From positions 434,001 through 498,000 of the forward strand of contig NZ_QYZP01000002.1 of NCBI RefSeq assembly GCF_003595215.1: a stretch of DNA of 64,000 nt, in the 5' to 3' direction. The translations under genes and the position numbers were made by a program. Each line of letters begins with the position of its first letter. Position 1 is the first letter of the stretch. The stretch is from Nesterenkonia natronophila. GTDB taxonomy: Bacteria; Actinomycetota; Actinomycetes; Actinomycetales; Micrococcaceae. This document shows, piece after piece, positions 15,891-23,913 of the stretch. Below the pieces are notes generated by a model. It ran no database searches. It was given only the letters and a program-made list of their open reading frames with translations, and was not told the origin of the DNA.

Positions 15891-16511
15891 TCAACGGTTG
15901 TTGAGGGGGAGCAGGATCGATGGCTCCAGGTCGCCGAGCAGTAAGAGTGGGTTGATGTAGTCACCGTGCAGGCGCACGCCCCAGTGCAGGCAGGGGGATG
16001 CGCAGTGGTGGGTACCGTCGTTATAGGTGCTGAGTAATGCGACGGCCTTGCCTTGTGAAACCGCGTCGCCGGGCTTGAGGTCGGACTCGACGGGTTCGAA
16101 GGAGCTGACGTATCCACCACCATGATTGATGGACAGCACCTGACGGTCCACGACGACGCCGGAGAAGCTCACCACACCATCGGCGGGGGAGCGGATCTCT
16201 CCACCCTCGGGAGCGGCCATGTCCACACCGCGATGCCCGGAGGCCCATGGTGCCGGTGGAGAAATAAACTCTTCCACCACGTCACCCTCCACGGGGCGCA
16301 GCCACAGAGGAGGATTATCCTGCGCAACGGCCGGGGGCACCCCCACTATCGCAATGCCGACCAGCAGCATCATCAGTAGCTGGCGCGGACGAGGCCACCA
16401 GAGCACAGGGCGGCCCGAATCCGGAAAGAGTGCCGGTGTCGCCGTGGATTGGTCGGGGGCCATCGAACCAGGGTGAGTCACATCTCGGACCTCGCAGCTG
16501 GAGGACCTCAT
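15891..16511 (-). CDS. M23-family (LytM-like) peptidase, intact copy B
   Basis: A membrane-anchored or secreted cell-wall protein of up to 206 residues. It has a hydrophobic segment at about 45-62 ending in a VAQ-like signal cleavage region and an M23 domain at about 75-195. The HxxxD metal motif is present (HRGVD, His93 and Asp97), but the usual HxH motif is CLH (Cys174-Leu-His176), so the first, catalytic His is replaced; Cys170 and Cys174 may form a disulfide. Divergent M23 genes beside rpsB are common in actinobacteria, so this is probably the ancestral copy. The start could also be the ATG at 16463. Confidence 0.82.
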   Translation of the reverse strand: MRSSSCEVRDVTHPGSMAPDQSTATPALFPDSGRPVLWWPRPRQLLMMLLVGIAIVGVPPAVAQDNPPLWLRPVEGDVVEEFISPPAPWASGHRGVDMAAPEGGEIRSPADGVVSFSGVVVDRQVLSINHGGGYVSSFEPVESDLKPGDAVSQGKAVALLSTYNDGTHHCASPCLHWGVRLHGDYINPLLLLGDLEPSILLPLNNR

Positions 16512-16853
16512 TTTGTGGGGGCTCAGGGGAGGAGGTCCCCTTCGCGCCCAGTTGGGGAAAACTCTGCGGCCGCGCTAGACTACAACCAGCAGGTTGACTG
16601 TGAGCACTTCGTGGTGCCCACAAGACATCTGACTACGCGCGTGGGAAGCTCACTTGAAGTTTGGGTGAGGGTGTTCCCTTCGGTCCACGACAATCCGCTC
16701 CTGACAAGGAGTCATTTGCGTGTCCGGGAGCATCAGGTCAGACCTCTGACCGCGCTAGGAGCTCGGGAGAACCGAGCAATATTGCAACCGATAAACAATT
16801 GAGCCGGTGCTGCACAGGCCCCTGTGTGAGAAGCCCGGCAGTGAAAGGACATC
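16512..16853. other. Divergent intergenic region upstream of rpsB
   Basis: About 340 bases between the M23 gene and rpsB. TTGGGG (16552-16557) and TAGACT (16576-16581), 18 bases apart, form a plausible but weak promoter facing rpsB. A short inverted repeat CACAGG-CC-CCTGTG is at 16813-16826, just before the rpsB ribosome-binding site. No S2 or other leader motif is recognised. Confidence 0.4.
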
Positions 16854-17795
16854 ATGCCTGTCGTAACTATGCGTCAGCTGCTCGACTCCGGTGTGCACTT
16901 CGGCCACCAGACCCGCCGCTGGAACCCCAAGATGAAGCGCTACATCTTCACTGAGCGCAACGGCATCTACATCGTTGACCTGCAGCAGTCACTGAGCTAC
17001 ATCGACCGCGCCTACGAGTTCGTCAAGCAGACTGTCGCCCACGGTGGCAGCATCCTGTTCGTCGGCACTAAGAAGCAGGGTCAGGAAGCCATTGCAGAGC
17101 AGGCCACTCGCGTGGGGCAGCCCTACGTCAACCACCGTTGGCTCGGCGGTATGCTGACCAACTTCCAGACCGTCTCCAAGCGCGTCCAGCGCATGAAGGA
17201 ACTGGAAGAGATCGACTTCGAGGACGTCGCTGGCTCCGGTCACACCAAGAAGGAGCTGCTGCTGCTGCGTCGCGAGCTGGACAAGCTCCAGGCCAACCTC
17301 GGCGGCATCCGCAACATGACCAAGACCCCTTCCGCCATGTGGATCGTGGACACCAACAAAGAGCACCTGGCCGTCGATGAGGCGCAGAAGCTCGGCATCC
17401 CAGTCATCGCGATCTTGGACACCAACTGCGATCCGGACGAGGTTGACTACCCGATTCCGGGCAACGACGACGCCATCCGCTCTGTCGACCTGCTGACTCG
17501 TGTGGTGGCCGACGCCGTGGCAGACGGCCTGATTGCCCGCGAAGAGCGCCGCGGAGGCGGCTCCGGTGCGGCAGCAGAGCCGATGGCCGAATGGGAGCGC
17601 GAACTGCTGGAGAAGCACGCAGCTGAGCAGAAGACCGCCGAGCAGAACTCAGCGGCGACAGTCGCAGAGCAGGAGCCGGACCAGTCTTCCCCCAGCACTG
17701 CAGAGGATGCCGCCGCCCAGGCAGAGACCGGTGAGGCTGAAGTGCCGGTCAACGCTGATGCCGGCGAGGCTGCTCAGAAGACTTTCGACAGCTGA
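16854..17795 (+). CDS. rpsB: 30S ribosomal protein S2
   Basis: A component of the small ribosomal subunit, 313 residues. The S2 core (about 1-230) begins with [20 protein letters not shown] and includes [11 protein letters not shown] and [13 protein letters not shown]. The C-terminal ~75 residues are an acidic, Ala/Glu-rich extension, longer than in E. coli S2 (241 residues) and typical of Micrococcales. AAAGGA precedes the ATG. It is followed by tsf after 35 bases, the nearly universal rpsB-tsf arrangement. Confidence 0.99.
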   Translation: MPVVTMRQLLDSGVHFGHQTRRWNPKMKRYIFTERNGIYIVDLQQSLSYIDRAYEFVKQTVAHGGSILFVGTKKQGQEAIAEQATRVGQPYVNHRWLGGMLTNFQTVSKRVQRMKELEEIDFEDVAGSGHTKKELLLLRRELDKLQANLGGIRNMTKTPSAMWIVDTNKEHLAVDEAQKLGIPVIAILDTNCDPDEVDYPIPGNDDAIRSVDLLTRVVADAVADGLIAREERRGGGSGAAAEPMAEWERELLEKHAAEQKTAEQNSAATVAEQEPDQSSPSTAEDAAAQAETGEAEVPVNADAGEAAQKTFDS

Positions 17796-17830
17796 TCCAC
17801 CTACTCTGATCTGAGAGGACACAGACATTT

Positions 17831-18676
17831 ATGGCGAACTACACCGCTGCTGACATCAAGGCCCTGCGCGAGCGGACCGGCGCAGGCATGATGGACGTAA
17901 AGAAGGCTCTCGACGAGGCTGACGGCAACGTCGACAAGGCCATCGAGGCCATTCGGATTAAGGGGCTCAAGGGCGCCGCGAAGCGCGAAGGTCGCTCCGC
18001 CGCTGAGGGCATCGTGCTGGCCAAGGTCGTTGACGGCACCACCGGTTACCTGCTGGAAATCAACGCCGAAACCGACTTCGTGGCCAAGTCCGACAAGTTC
18101 ATCGGCCTCGCTGAGAAAGTTCTCGAGGCAGCCGTTGCCCACGGTGTTGATTCCGTCGAAGCGCTGCTTGAAGCTGATCTCGATGGCCGCAAGGTCAGCG
18201 ACTACGTGACCGAGGAAGGTGGTGCGATACTCGGTGAAAAGATCGTGGTCCGCCGTCTGGCCAAGGTCACCGGTTCCTACGTGGATCCATACCTGCACAA
18301 GACTTCCAAGGATCTCCCCGCACAGGTGGGCGTTCTGGTGGCCGTCGACGCAGACACTCCGGAGGCTCAGACCGCCGCACACGACGTGGCTGTCCACGCT
18401 GCCGCCTTCTCTCCGTCTTACCTGACACGGGATGAAGTCCCAGCGGAGACCGTGGCCGATGAGCGTCGGATCGCGGAGGAGACTGCCCGGGCGGAGAACA
18501 AGCCCGAGCAGGCTATGCCGAAGATCATCGAAGGCCGCACCAACGCGTACTTCAAAGAGCACGTCTTGGTTGACCAGCCTTTTGCGAAGGACCCCAAGGT
18601 CTCAGTCGCTAAGGTCCTGGAGCAGGCCGGCACCAACGCAGTGGCGTTCGCACGTTTCCGCGTTGGCAGCTCCTGA
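17831..18676 (+). CDS. tsf: Elongation factor Ts
   Basis: The guanine-nucleotide exchange factor for EF-Tu, 281 residues, the usual length. The N-terminal UBA-like domain starts ANYTAADIKALRERTGAGMM, and the core includes the TDFVAKSD motif (NAETDFVAKSDKF) that contacts EF-Tu. AGAGGACACAG precedes the ATG. The gene is co-transcribed with rpsB and closed by a strong hairpin about 57 bases after its stop. Confidence 0.99.
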   Translation: MANYTAADIKALRERTGAGMMDVKKALDEADGNVDKAIEAIRIKGLKGAAKREGRSAAEGIVLAKVVDGTTGYLLEINAETDFVAKSDKFIGLAEKVLEAAVAHGVDSVEALLEADLDGRKVSDYVTEEGGAILGEKIVVRRLAKVTGSYVDPYLHKTSKDLPAQVGVLVAVDADTPEAQTAAHDVAVHAAAFSPSYLTRDEVPAETVADERRIAEETARAENKPEQAMPKIIEGRTNAYFKEHVLVDQPFAKDPKVSVAKVLEQAGTNAVAFARFRVGSS

Positions 18677-18732
18677 AAACAGGCTGAAGAACCCACCGTA
18701 ACGGTTAGACTTACCCCTAACGTCTGACCGAC

Positions 18733-18777
18733 CGAAAAGGGGGTGGCCATCTCATTCAGATGGTCGCCCCCTTTTCG
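18733..18777 (+). terminator. Terminator hairpin after tsf
   Basis: CGAAAAGGGGGTGGCCATCT (18733-18752) pairs with AGATGGTCGCCCCCTTTTCG (18758-18777) over 20 positions with two G-T wobbles and a 5-base loop. The right arm ends in CCCCCTTTTCGTCT, giving a short U-tract. It separates rpsB-tsf from pyrH, which starts 20 bases later. Confidence 0.8.
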
Positions 18778-18797
18778 TCTGCCCTGAAAGGAATCTG

Positions 18798-19517
18798 ATG
18801 GTTGAGAACGCAACCCCGCGCCGTCGTGTGCTGCTCAAACTTTCCGGCGAGGTCTTCGGGGGAGGTGCCGTCGGAGTCGACCCCGCCACCGTGCGGGGGA
18901 TAGCTGAACAGATCGCCGCGGTCTACGATCAGGTGGAGGTCGCAGTCGTGGTTGGCGGAGGCAACTTCTTCCGCGGGGCCGAGCTCTCCAAGGCTGGAAT
19001 GGACCGGTCCAGAGCGGACTACATCGGCATGCTCGGAACGGTGATGAATGCCTTGGCTCTCCAAGACTTCTTGGAGCAGTCCGGCCAGCCGACCCGCGTG
19101 CAGACCGCAATCGGCATGGCCCAGGTCGCAGAACCGTACATTCCACTTCGGGCCATCCGGCACATGGAGAAGAGTCGGGTGGTTATTTTCGGCGCCGGCG
19201 CCGGCATGCCGTTCTTCTCCACAGATACCGTCTGCGCCCAGAGGGCACTCGAAGTGGGTGCCGACATGGTGCTGATGGGTAAGTCCGGGGTGGACGGCGT
19301 CTACACTGCCGATCCGCAGAAGGACCCCAACGCTGAGAAGCTCGACCGGCTCACCTACACTGAGGCGCTGCACCGCAATATCCGCGTGATGGACCAGACC
19401 GCCATGACAATGTGCAATGACAACGGACTCGATATGCGGGTATTCGGGATGGAAGCTGAGGGCAACGTGACGCGCGCGCTTCTCGGTGAGGAGATCGGCA
19501 CACTGGTCACTCCCTGA
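18798..19517 (+). CDS. pyrH: UMP kinase
   Basis: Phosphorylates UMP to UDP in pyrimidine nucleotide synthesis; the bacterial enzyme is a hexameric amino-acid-kinase-fold protein. The 239-residue length and the motifs [40 protein letters not shown] and [12 protein letters not shown] are characteristic. GAAAGGAATCTG precedes the ATG. It sits in the standard pyrH-frr pair just after a terminator. Confidence 0.98.
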   Translation: MVENATPRRRVLLKLSGEVFGGGAVGVDPATVRGIAEQIAAVYDQVEVAVVVGGGNFFRGAELSKAGMDRSRADYIGMLGTVMNALALQDFLEQSGQPTRVQTAIGMAQVAEPYIPLRAIRHMEKSRVVIFGAGAGMPFFSTDTVCAQRALEVGADMVLMGKSGVDGVYTADPQKDPNAEKLDRLTYTEALHRNIRVMDQTAMTMCNDNGLDMRVFGMEAEGNVTRALLGEEIGTLVTP

Positions 19518-19575
19518 AGGGGTGTCACTGACCGATAGACTGTGATTTAAGACCCTACAGCTCAAGGAGAGACCC

Positions 19576-20133
19576 GTGACTGAAGAGACCCTGCTCGAAG
19601 CTGACGACTTGATGCAGCGGGCCGTGGATGCCACATCCGAAGACTTTGCCACCGTGCGCACAGGCCGGGCCAACCCTTCCCTGTACTCCAAAGTGCTGGT
19701 CGACTACTATGGAGCGCCGACACCGCTGCAGCAGTTGGCTTCCTTCACCACTCCGGACGCCCGCACCATCCTCATCACTCCCTATGACATCTCCGCGATG
19801 CGCGAGATCGAGAAGGCGCTGTCCGACTCAGAGATCGGCGCGAACCCTTCCAATGACGGCAAACAGATCCGCATCACCATGCCGGATCTCACCGAAGAGC
19901 GCCGCAGAGAGTACGTCAAACTGGTGAAGTCCAAAGGTGAGGACCACAAAGTCTCGGTTCGCAACGCACGCCGCAAAGCCAAGGACGCCATCGACAAGGC
20001 CGTCAAGGACGGCGACATCGGCGAGGATGACGGCGACCGCGGGCTCAAAGAGCTCGACGGGATGACCAGGCAGTACACCGACCGCATTGACGAGATGATC
20101 AAACGCAAAGAGGCGGAACTGCTCGAAGTCTGA
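19576..20133 (+). CDS. frr: Ribosome recycling factor
   Basis: Splits post-termination ribosomes together with EF-G. The 185-residue protein has the usual length and the RRF signatures TVRTGRANPSLYSKVLVDYYG, PSNDGKQIRITMPDLTEERR and VSVRNARRKAKDAI. The start is GTG with AAGGAGAG upstream. It follows pyrH and is followed after 4 bases by cdsA. Confidence 0.98.
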   Translation: MTEETLLEADDLMQRAVDATSEDFATVRTGRANPSLYSKVLVDYYGAPTPLQQLASFTTPDARTILITPYDISAMREIEKALSDSEIGANPSNDGKQIRITMPDLTEERRREYVKLVKSKGEDHKVSVRNARRKAKDAIDKAVKDGDIGEDDGDRGLKELDGMTRQYTDRIDEMIKRKEAELLEV

Positions 20134-20137
20134 GCAC

Positions 20138-21046
20138 ATGATGACGACGCCGCCACGAGACTCTCAGCCCGCTGCGGCTCCCGAAAAGGCGCGTCGGGTC
20201 AAGGCCGGGCGCAACCTGCCTGCGGCCATCGCCACCGGGACAGTGCTGTTGGTCCCGGCAGTCTTCGGAATCTTCTGGTTCCAACCCCTGCTGATCGCCG
20301 TTTGGATAGTGGTGCTCTGCCTGGGCGTGTGGGAAGTGGCGCGGGCTCTCGAAGCCCATGAGCTCGACGACGCCCCTCGGTTGCGGATCCCCAAAGTTCC
20401 CCTCTACCTGGGTGCTGCTGCCATGCCCGCAGCAGCATACTGGGGTGGTGTGGAGGCGCTGACCCTTGCGCTGATGATCACCGGAGTCGCCGTCCTTGTA
20501 GGCGCAGCCGTGTGGCGTGTGCCTGACCCGGGCCGGAGCATTGTGGCCTCGCTCTTCGTCGCCTGCTGGGTGCCCTTCCTGATCTCTTTCGCCCTGCTGG
20601 TGATCCAGGTTGACCAGGGTGAATGGAGACTCGTGGTGGTCGTCCTTCTTGTGGTCTCCAATGACACCTTCGGCTACGTCGTCGGAGTGATTTTCGGCAA
20701 GCACCCCATGGCCCCCAAGATTTCACCGAAGAAGTCCTGGGAAGGTTTCGCCGGGTCTATGGGTGGGGCCATCCTGGTGGGAGTGCTGGCCTCGTGGCTG
20801 ATCTTCGACGAACCGGTGTATGTGGGTGCACTATTGGCCGCCGCGGTTGTGGTCGCCTCCACCGCCGGCGACTTCAGCGAGTCGATGGTCAAACGCGAGC
20901 TCGCCATCAAGGACATGTCCCAAGTGTTGCCCGGCCACGGCGGAGTGATGGACCGATTGGACTCACTTGTGTTCGCGATGCCCACCGCTTACTTCGTGAT
21001 CGTGGCGTTGACCGGAGACTCAGCCGGTCTGCCGTTAGGCTTATAG
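20138..21046 (+). CDS. cdsA: Phosphatidate cytidylyltransferase
   Basis: Makes CDP-diacylglycerol from phosphatidic acid and CTP at the membrane, for phospholipid synthesis. The 302-residue protein has about eight hydrophobic segments and the CDS family signature near the C-terminus, DFSESMVKRELAIKDM followed by LPGHGGVMDRLDS. The first ~25 residues are hydrophilic. The location right after frr is conserved in actinobacteria. Confidence 0.96.
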   Translation: MMTTPPRDSQPAAAPEKARRVKAGRNLPAAIATGTVLLVPAVFGIFWFQPLLIAVWIVVLCLGVWEVARALEAHELDDAPRLRIPKVPLYLGAAAMPAAAYWGGVEALTLALMITGVAVLVGAAVWRVPDPGRSIVASLFVACWVPFLISFALLVIQVDQGEWRLVVVVLLVVSNDTFGYVVGVIFGKHPMAPKISPKKSWEGFAGSMGGAILVGVLASWLIFDEPVYVGALLAAAVVVASTAGDFSESMVKRELAIKDMSQVLPGHGGVMDRLDSLVFAMPTAYFVIVALTGDSAGLPLGL

Positions 21047-21048
21047 CT

Positions 21049-21609
21049 ATGTCTACCACTTCCGCACCACTGTTCACTCTGCTTGAGGATAAAGATCAGG
21101 GGTACGATCGCGCCGAAGTTGACCAGTTCATGGCCCGCGCCCGCGAGGCCTATGACTCCGGTCGCGGCATGCCGCTTGCGGAGATTCGCCAGGCCAGCTT
21201 CTCTATGGGCCCCGGGGGATACAGTCCTGTGGAGGTTGATTCCGCCCTGGACCGACTTGAAGACGCTTTCGCCGGGGCGGAGCGCGACCGCTACATTGAT
21301 CAGTTCGGTGAGGATGCCTGGTATGAGCAGCTCCACTACCGTTCACAGCCGCTGCGCCGCCGAATGGAGCGGCCTGACGGGCAGCGCTTCCGTGAGCCCG
21401 CCGGGGAAAGCACGGTAGGTTATCGCCGGAGTGAGGTGGACCACTTATGCCGAGAACTGGAGAAGTACCTCGATGGGGAAAATCCCATGAGTGTGGACGA
21501 GATTCGCACCATCACCTTCGCGACGGCAACCGCGGCTGAGGCCTATGACGAGGCTCAGGTGGATGCTTTCCTTGACCGTATGACTGAGATTATGGCCTCA
21601 GTCGGCTGA
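21049..21609 (+). CDS. DivIVA-domain-like protein
   Basis: A 186-residue cytoplasmic protein from the ATG at 21049, two bases after the cdsA stop. It contains two copies of a DivIVA/DUF-type short motif: GYDRAEVDQFMARAREAYDS at the start and GYRRSEVDHLCRELEKYL in the middle, with further related pieces (GYSPVEVDSALDRLEDAF, AYDEAQVDAFLDRMTEIM). That makes four repeats of a G-Y-x-x-x-E-V-D-x-x-L/F unit. The unit resembles the DivIVA domain motif seen in actinobacterial proteins of unknown role near cdsA. A role in polar growth or division is possible but not established. Confidence 0.75.
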   Translation: MSTTSAPLFTLLEDKDQGYDRAEVDQFMARAREAYDSGRGMPLAEIRQASFSMGPGGYSPVEVDSALDRLEDAFAGAERDRYIDQFGEDAWYEQLHYRSQPLRRRMERPDGQRFREPAGESTVGYRRSEVDHLCRELEKYLDGENPMSVDEIRTITFATATAAEAYDEAQVDAFLDRMTEIMASVG

Positions 21610-21613
21610 TGAG

Positions 21614-21636
21614 ATCGGCCGCAGTGAAGGGCCGAT
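21614..21636. terminator. Short hairpin between converging genes
   Basis: ATCGGCC (21614-21620) and GGCCGAT (21630-21636) form a 7-bp stem with a 9-base loop, four bases after the DivIVA-like gene stop and ahead of a converging regulator gene. No T-run follows, so the call is tentative. Confidence 0.4.
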
Positions 21637-21687
21637 TCAGGGCTGGAGCGATGGGCTAGGCGGCGAAGGTGCCAGCCCTGCTATCGC

Positions 21688-22311
21688 TCAATCTTCTCCC
21701 GCGGCGTCGTCCTCTGGAAGCGGGAAAGCGTCAAAGTGGATCCGCACCCGGCGGCGGCCGTCTGACTCACCGGCATCCCGGCGGCTCTTGGCAGCCTCCG
21801 TATGACGATCAGCGACGTCCCACACCTCATTGCGGAAGGCCGCGAGTTCAGCAGCCGTCAGTGGTGTGCTGATAGTAGTCATGGCGGAGGCCTCCACCCA
21901 CGCTGCCTCCTCCTCTGCGAGCCGTCCCTGGAAGGCACTGAGCTTCTCTGCACGTTCAGCAGTTTGACGCTGGGCGAGAGTGCGCAGCAAAGGGGTCTGT
22001 TGGGCGAGTGCCTGAGCGTCCTCGGGGGCGACGTTGAGACCCTTGGATCGCCACCATCGCTCACGCCCAGTTCCTTTCCCGGCGATTTCTTCCACGAGCC
22101 CAAATTTCTCCAACTGCCGCAGATGGTAGGAGGTTTGTCCGGTTGACTCATTGAGATGTTTGGCCAGCGTAGTCGACGTGGCATCTTCTCGGTCATTCAA
22201 GTAGTCGAGGATTCTCATCCGCAGTGGATGGGTGAACGCCTTCAGGGTGCGGACATCTTTGACCTGGGCATTTTCGGCGAACCGTTCCGCGGTGCTGCGC
22301 GATTCAGACAT
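21688..22311 (-). CDS. ArsR-like winged-helix transcriptional regulator
   Basis: A regulator of about 207 residues from the ATG at 22311. The N-terminal winged helix (about 20-95) contains LKAFTHPLRMRILDYLNDRE, the recognition part LAKHLNESTGQTSYHLRQLE and a wing with GKGTGRERWWR. The C-terminal part is helical and charged. An upstream in-frame ATG at 22374 would put the start inside the palindrome, so it is not used. The gene is divergent from a 46-codon frame, and an 11-bp inverted repeat lies between. Related regulators usually control an adjacent efflux transporter, which is missing here. Confidence 0.85.
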   Translation of the reverse strand: MSESRSTAERFAENAQVKDVRTLKAFTHPLRMRILDYLNDREDATSTTLAKHLNESTGQTSYHLRQLEKFGLVEEIAGKGTGRERWWRSKGLNVAPEDAQALAQQTPLLRTLAQRQTAERAEKLSAFQGRLAEEEAAWVEASAMTTISTPLTAAELAAFRNEVWDVADRHTEAAKSRRDAGESDGRRRVRIHFDAFPLPEDDAAGED

Positions 22312-22348
22312 ATTGCAGAGAAACCTTTGCAGATGTATAGTTGCATTC

Positions 22349-22380
22349 AAATACTTGCAAAGAAAACTCTGCAAGTATTT
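22349..22380. promoter_or_regulatory. Inverted repeat, likely operator of the ArsR-like regulator
   Basis: AAATACTTGCA (22349-22359) and TGCAAGTATTT (22370-22380) are perfect 11-bp reverse complements with a 10-base spacer. Further TTGCA copies occur at 22315-22345 (TTGCAGAG, TTGCAGAT, TTGCATTC), so several binding sites may be present. The element sits 38 bases upstream of the regulator start and 30 bases upstream of the small divergent frame. Confidence 0.7.
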
Positions 22381-22409
22381 CTTGGTACTAGTCTACGGAG
22401 AAGAACCTC

Positions 22410-22550
22410 ATGGCGCACAACCACCGCACCGCAGCAGCCTCCACTGAACCTAGAAAGCGGCGCGAGACCAGGCGGCGTCGAATCCGAGATGCCGAAATCA
22501 GGCGCGAGGCCGCTATTGTCCGGGCTCTCCTGCTGCCGCGCCAATTCTGA
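22410..22550 (+). CDS. Possible 46-residue basic protein
   Basis: A short frame that begins MAHNHRTAAASTEPRKRRET and ends ALLLPRQF, with a good ribosome-binding site (GGAGAAG, about 6 bases before the ATG) and a divergent operator upstream. It is strongly basic and helical. It may be a genuine small protein or the residue of a deleted transporter gene, since ArsR-like regulators of this kind are normally divergent from an efflux pump. No family was recognised. Confidence 0.35.
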   Translation: MAHNHRTAAASTEPRKRRETRRRRIRDAEIRREAAIVRALLLPRQF

Positions 22551-22597
22551 GGAGACTCAAGACCTGACACAGACGAGTAGTGATCACAGTGCGGGGT

Positions 22598-23140
22598 TCA
22601 CCTGAGCACACGGTAGTGGCATGTCGAACCATTCGGTGACCTGGTGACCACTTCGAGCGGAAACGAACGCTTGGCGCCCCGCAATGCAGGGGTCCCCCCA
22701 CCCAGAAAAATTGGGACGGTGGCCAGCAGCACTTCGTCCAACACACCGGCTTCGAGGCACTGGCGGGCGACGTCGGCCCCGAGCACATGCACCATTCCGT
22801 CAGTGCCGGCAGCTTGGCGCGCAGTCTCAATGGCTTCCTCCAGAGAGTGAGTGAAGGTGAACCCTTCGGCTGCCCCTTCTGCGGGCCGGTGGGTCAGTAC
22901 GATTTGGGGGCCTTCCCAGCGGCCTTCGAAAGCGCCCTCCTTCTTGGAGTCACCAGCGTTCGGATCGTCCCCGTCGAAGGTGGTGCGGCCGATCAGCAGT
23001 GCTGTCACCTGGGGGATCATCTTCTCCAACAGCGGGTCTGGGTCCCCGCCCATAAAGGCCCGTAACCATTGCATGTCGCCGCCGGGGCCAGCGATGTATC
23101 CATCGGCGGAGGCTGCGGCGGAATAGATGAAGGTGGTCAT
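22598..23140 (-). CDS. Dihydrofolate reductase/RibD-C family protein
   Basis: A 180-residue NADPH-dependent reductase-fold protein. It starts MTTFIYSAAASADGYIAGPG, continues with LIGRTTFDG and VHVLGADVARQCLEAGVLDE and ends with FLGGGTPA, the typical RibD C-terminal/DHFR-like layout of actinobacterial YyaP/YwjB-type proteins, whose substrate is mostly unknown. The start at 23140 is chosen because the 87 upstream residues of the open frame do not resemble protein. It is divergent from an HxlR regulator, a frequent pairing, which suggests that regulator controls it. Confidence 0.85.
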   Translation of the reverse strand: MTTFIYSAAASADGYIAGPGGDMQWLRAFMGGDPDPLLEKMIPQVTALLIGRTTFDGDDPNAGDSKKEGAFEGRWEGPQIVLTHRPAEGAAEGFTFTHSLEEAIETARQAAGTDGMVHVLGADVARQCLEAGVLDEVLLATVPIFLGGGTPALRGAKRSFPLEVVTRSPNGSTCHYRVLR

Positions 23141-23303
23141 CGCTCCGTCCATCGACGTTCCACACGTGGTCGACCTGCAGCTCTGTCGCCGTACAGAGGC
23201 AGCGATGCGCCATAAATCAGGGTCGCCCTCAGGAGCATGTACATATAGCACCACAACCGAAGGTAGAATGCAATCAGTTATACAAACTTTGGGAGAGGAC
23301 CCC

Positions 23304-23816
23304 GTGACCGAAACGGCGCAGCATCGATCAGGCTGTCCCATCAACCTGTCTTTGGAAGTGTTGGGGGACAGCTGGTCTCTGATCGTGATCCGGGACATCA
23401 TGTTTGGAAACCGCAGGCACTACCGTCAGTTGTTGGGGGAGTCTGAGGAGGGCATCGCCTCAAACATCCTCAGCGCCCGCCTCAAACAGCTGCTTGACCT
23501 TGGGTTGGTCACCAAGGAACAGGACCCCTCACATAAGCAGCGCCAGCTGTACAGTCTGACCGAAAGGGCCATCCAGCTGGTACCTGTGCTGGTGCAGCTT
23601 GGCGCTTGGGGTCGCAAATTTCTGCCGGTGAGCCCGGAACTGAGCATCCGCTCCAAGGTGCTCGAGGATGGCGGGCCGCAGTTGTGGGAGCGCTTCATGT
23701 CGGAACTCCGCACGATGCACCTGGGAGCACCGCCGCAGGAGCATCCATCCGTCTTCGAAGAGCTGGAGCACGCCTACCGGGCGACGTTGGCTCCTGGAGA
23801 TTCCTCACCAGGGTAG
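23304..23816 (+). CDS. HxlR-family transcriptional regulator
   Basis: A winged-helix regulator of about 170 residues. The HxlR domain (about 10-100) contains CPINLSLEVLGDSWSLIVIR, with the Cys typical of thiol/aldehyde-sensing HxlR proteins, and HYRQLLGESEEGIASNILSA. GTG at 23304 is preferred because GGGAGAGG lies 5-6 bases upstream; ATG at 23268 would overlap the probable promoter. It faces away from the DHFR-like gene across about 160 bases, and it probably controls that gene and itself. Confidence 0.87.
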   Translation: MTETAQHRSGCPINLSLEVLGDSWSLIVIRDIMFGNRRHYRQLLGESEEGIASNILSARLKQLLDLGLVTKEQDPSHKQRQLYSLTERAIQLVPVLVQLGAWGRKFLPVSPELSIRSKVLEDGGPQLWERFMSELRTMHLGAPPQEHPSVFEELEHAYRATLAPGDSSPG

Positions 23817-23913
23817 GTCACACCGACCTGGCGGCGAACCGTTCATCCAGTGGCCAGAATGCCGCAGCAGTGAGCATCGCGTGAGACGCCGTCATACCGT
23901 TGAGCTGCGGCGC

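Noticed and set aside
19536..19541. TAGACT before frr and before ylxR (36427-36432) as promoters
   Set aside because: Neither has a reasonable -35 at the right distance, and both lie inside operons where co-transcription is expected.
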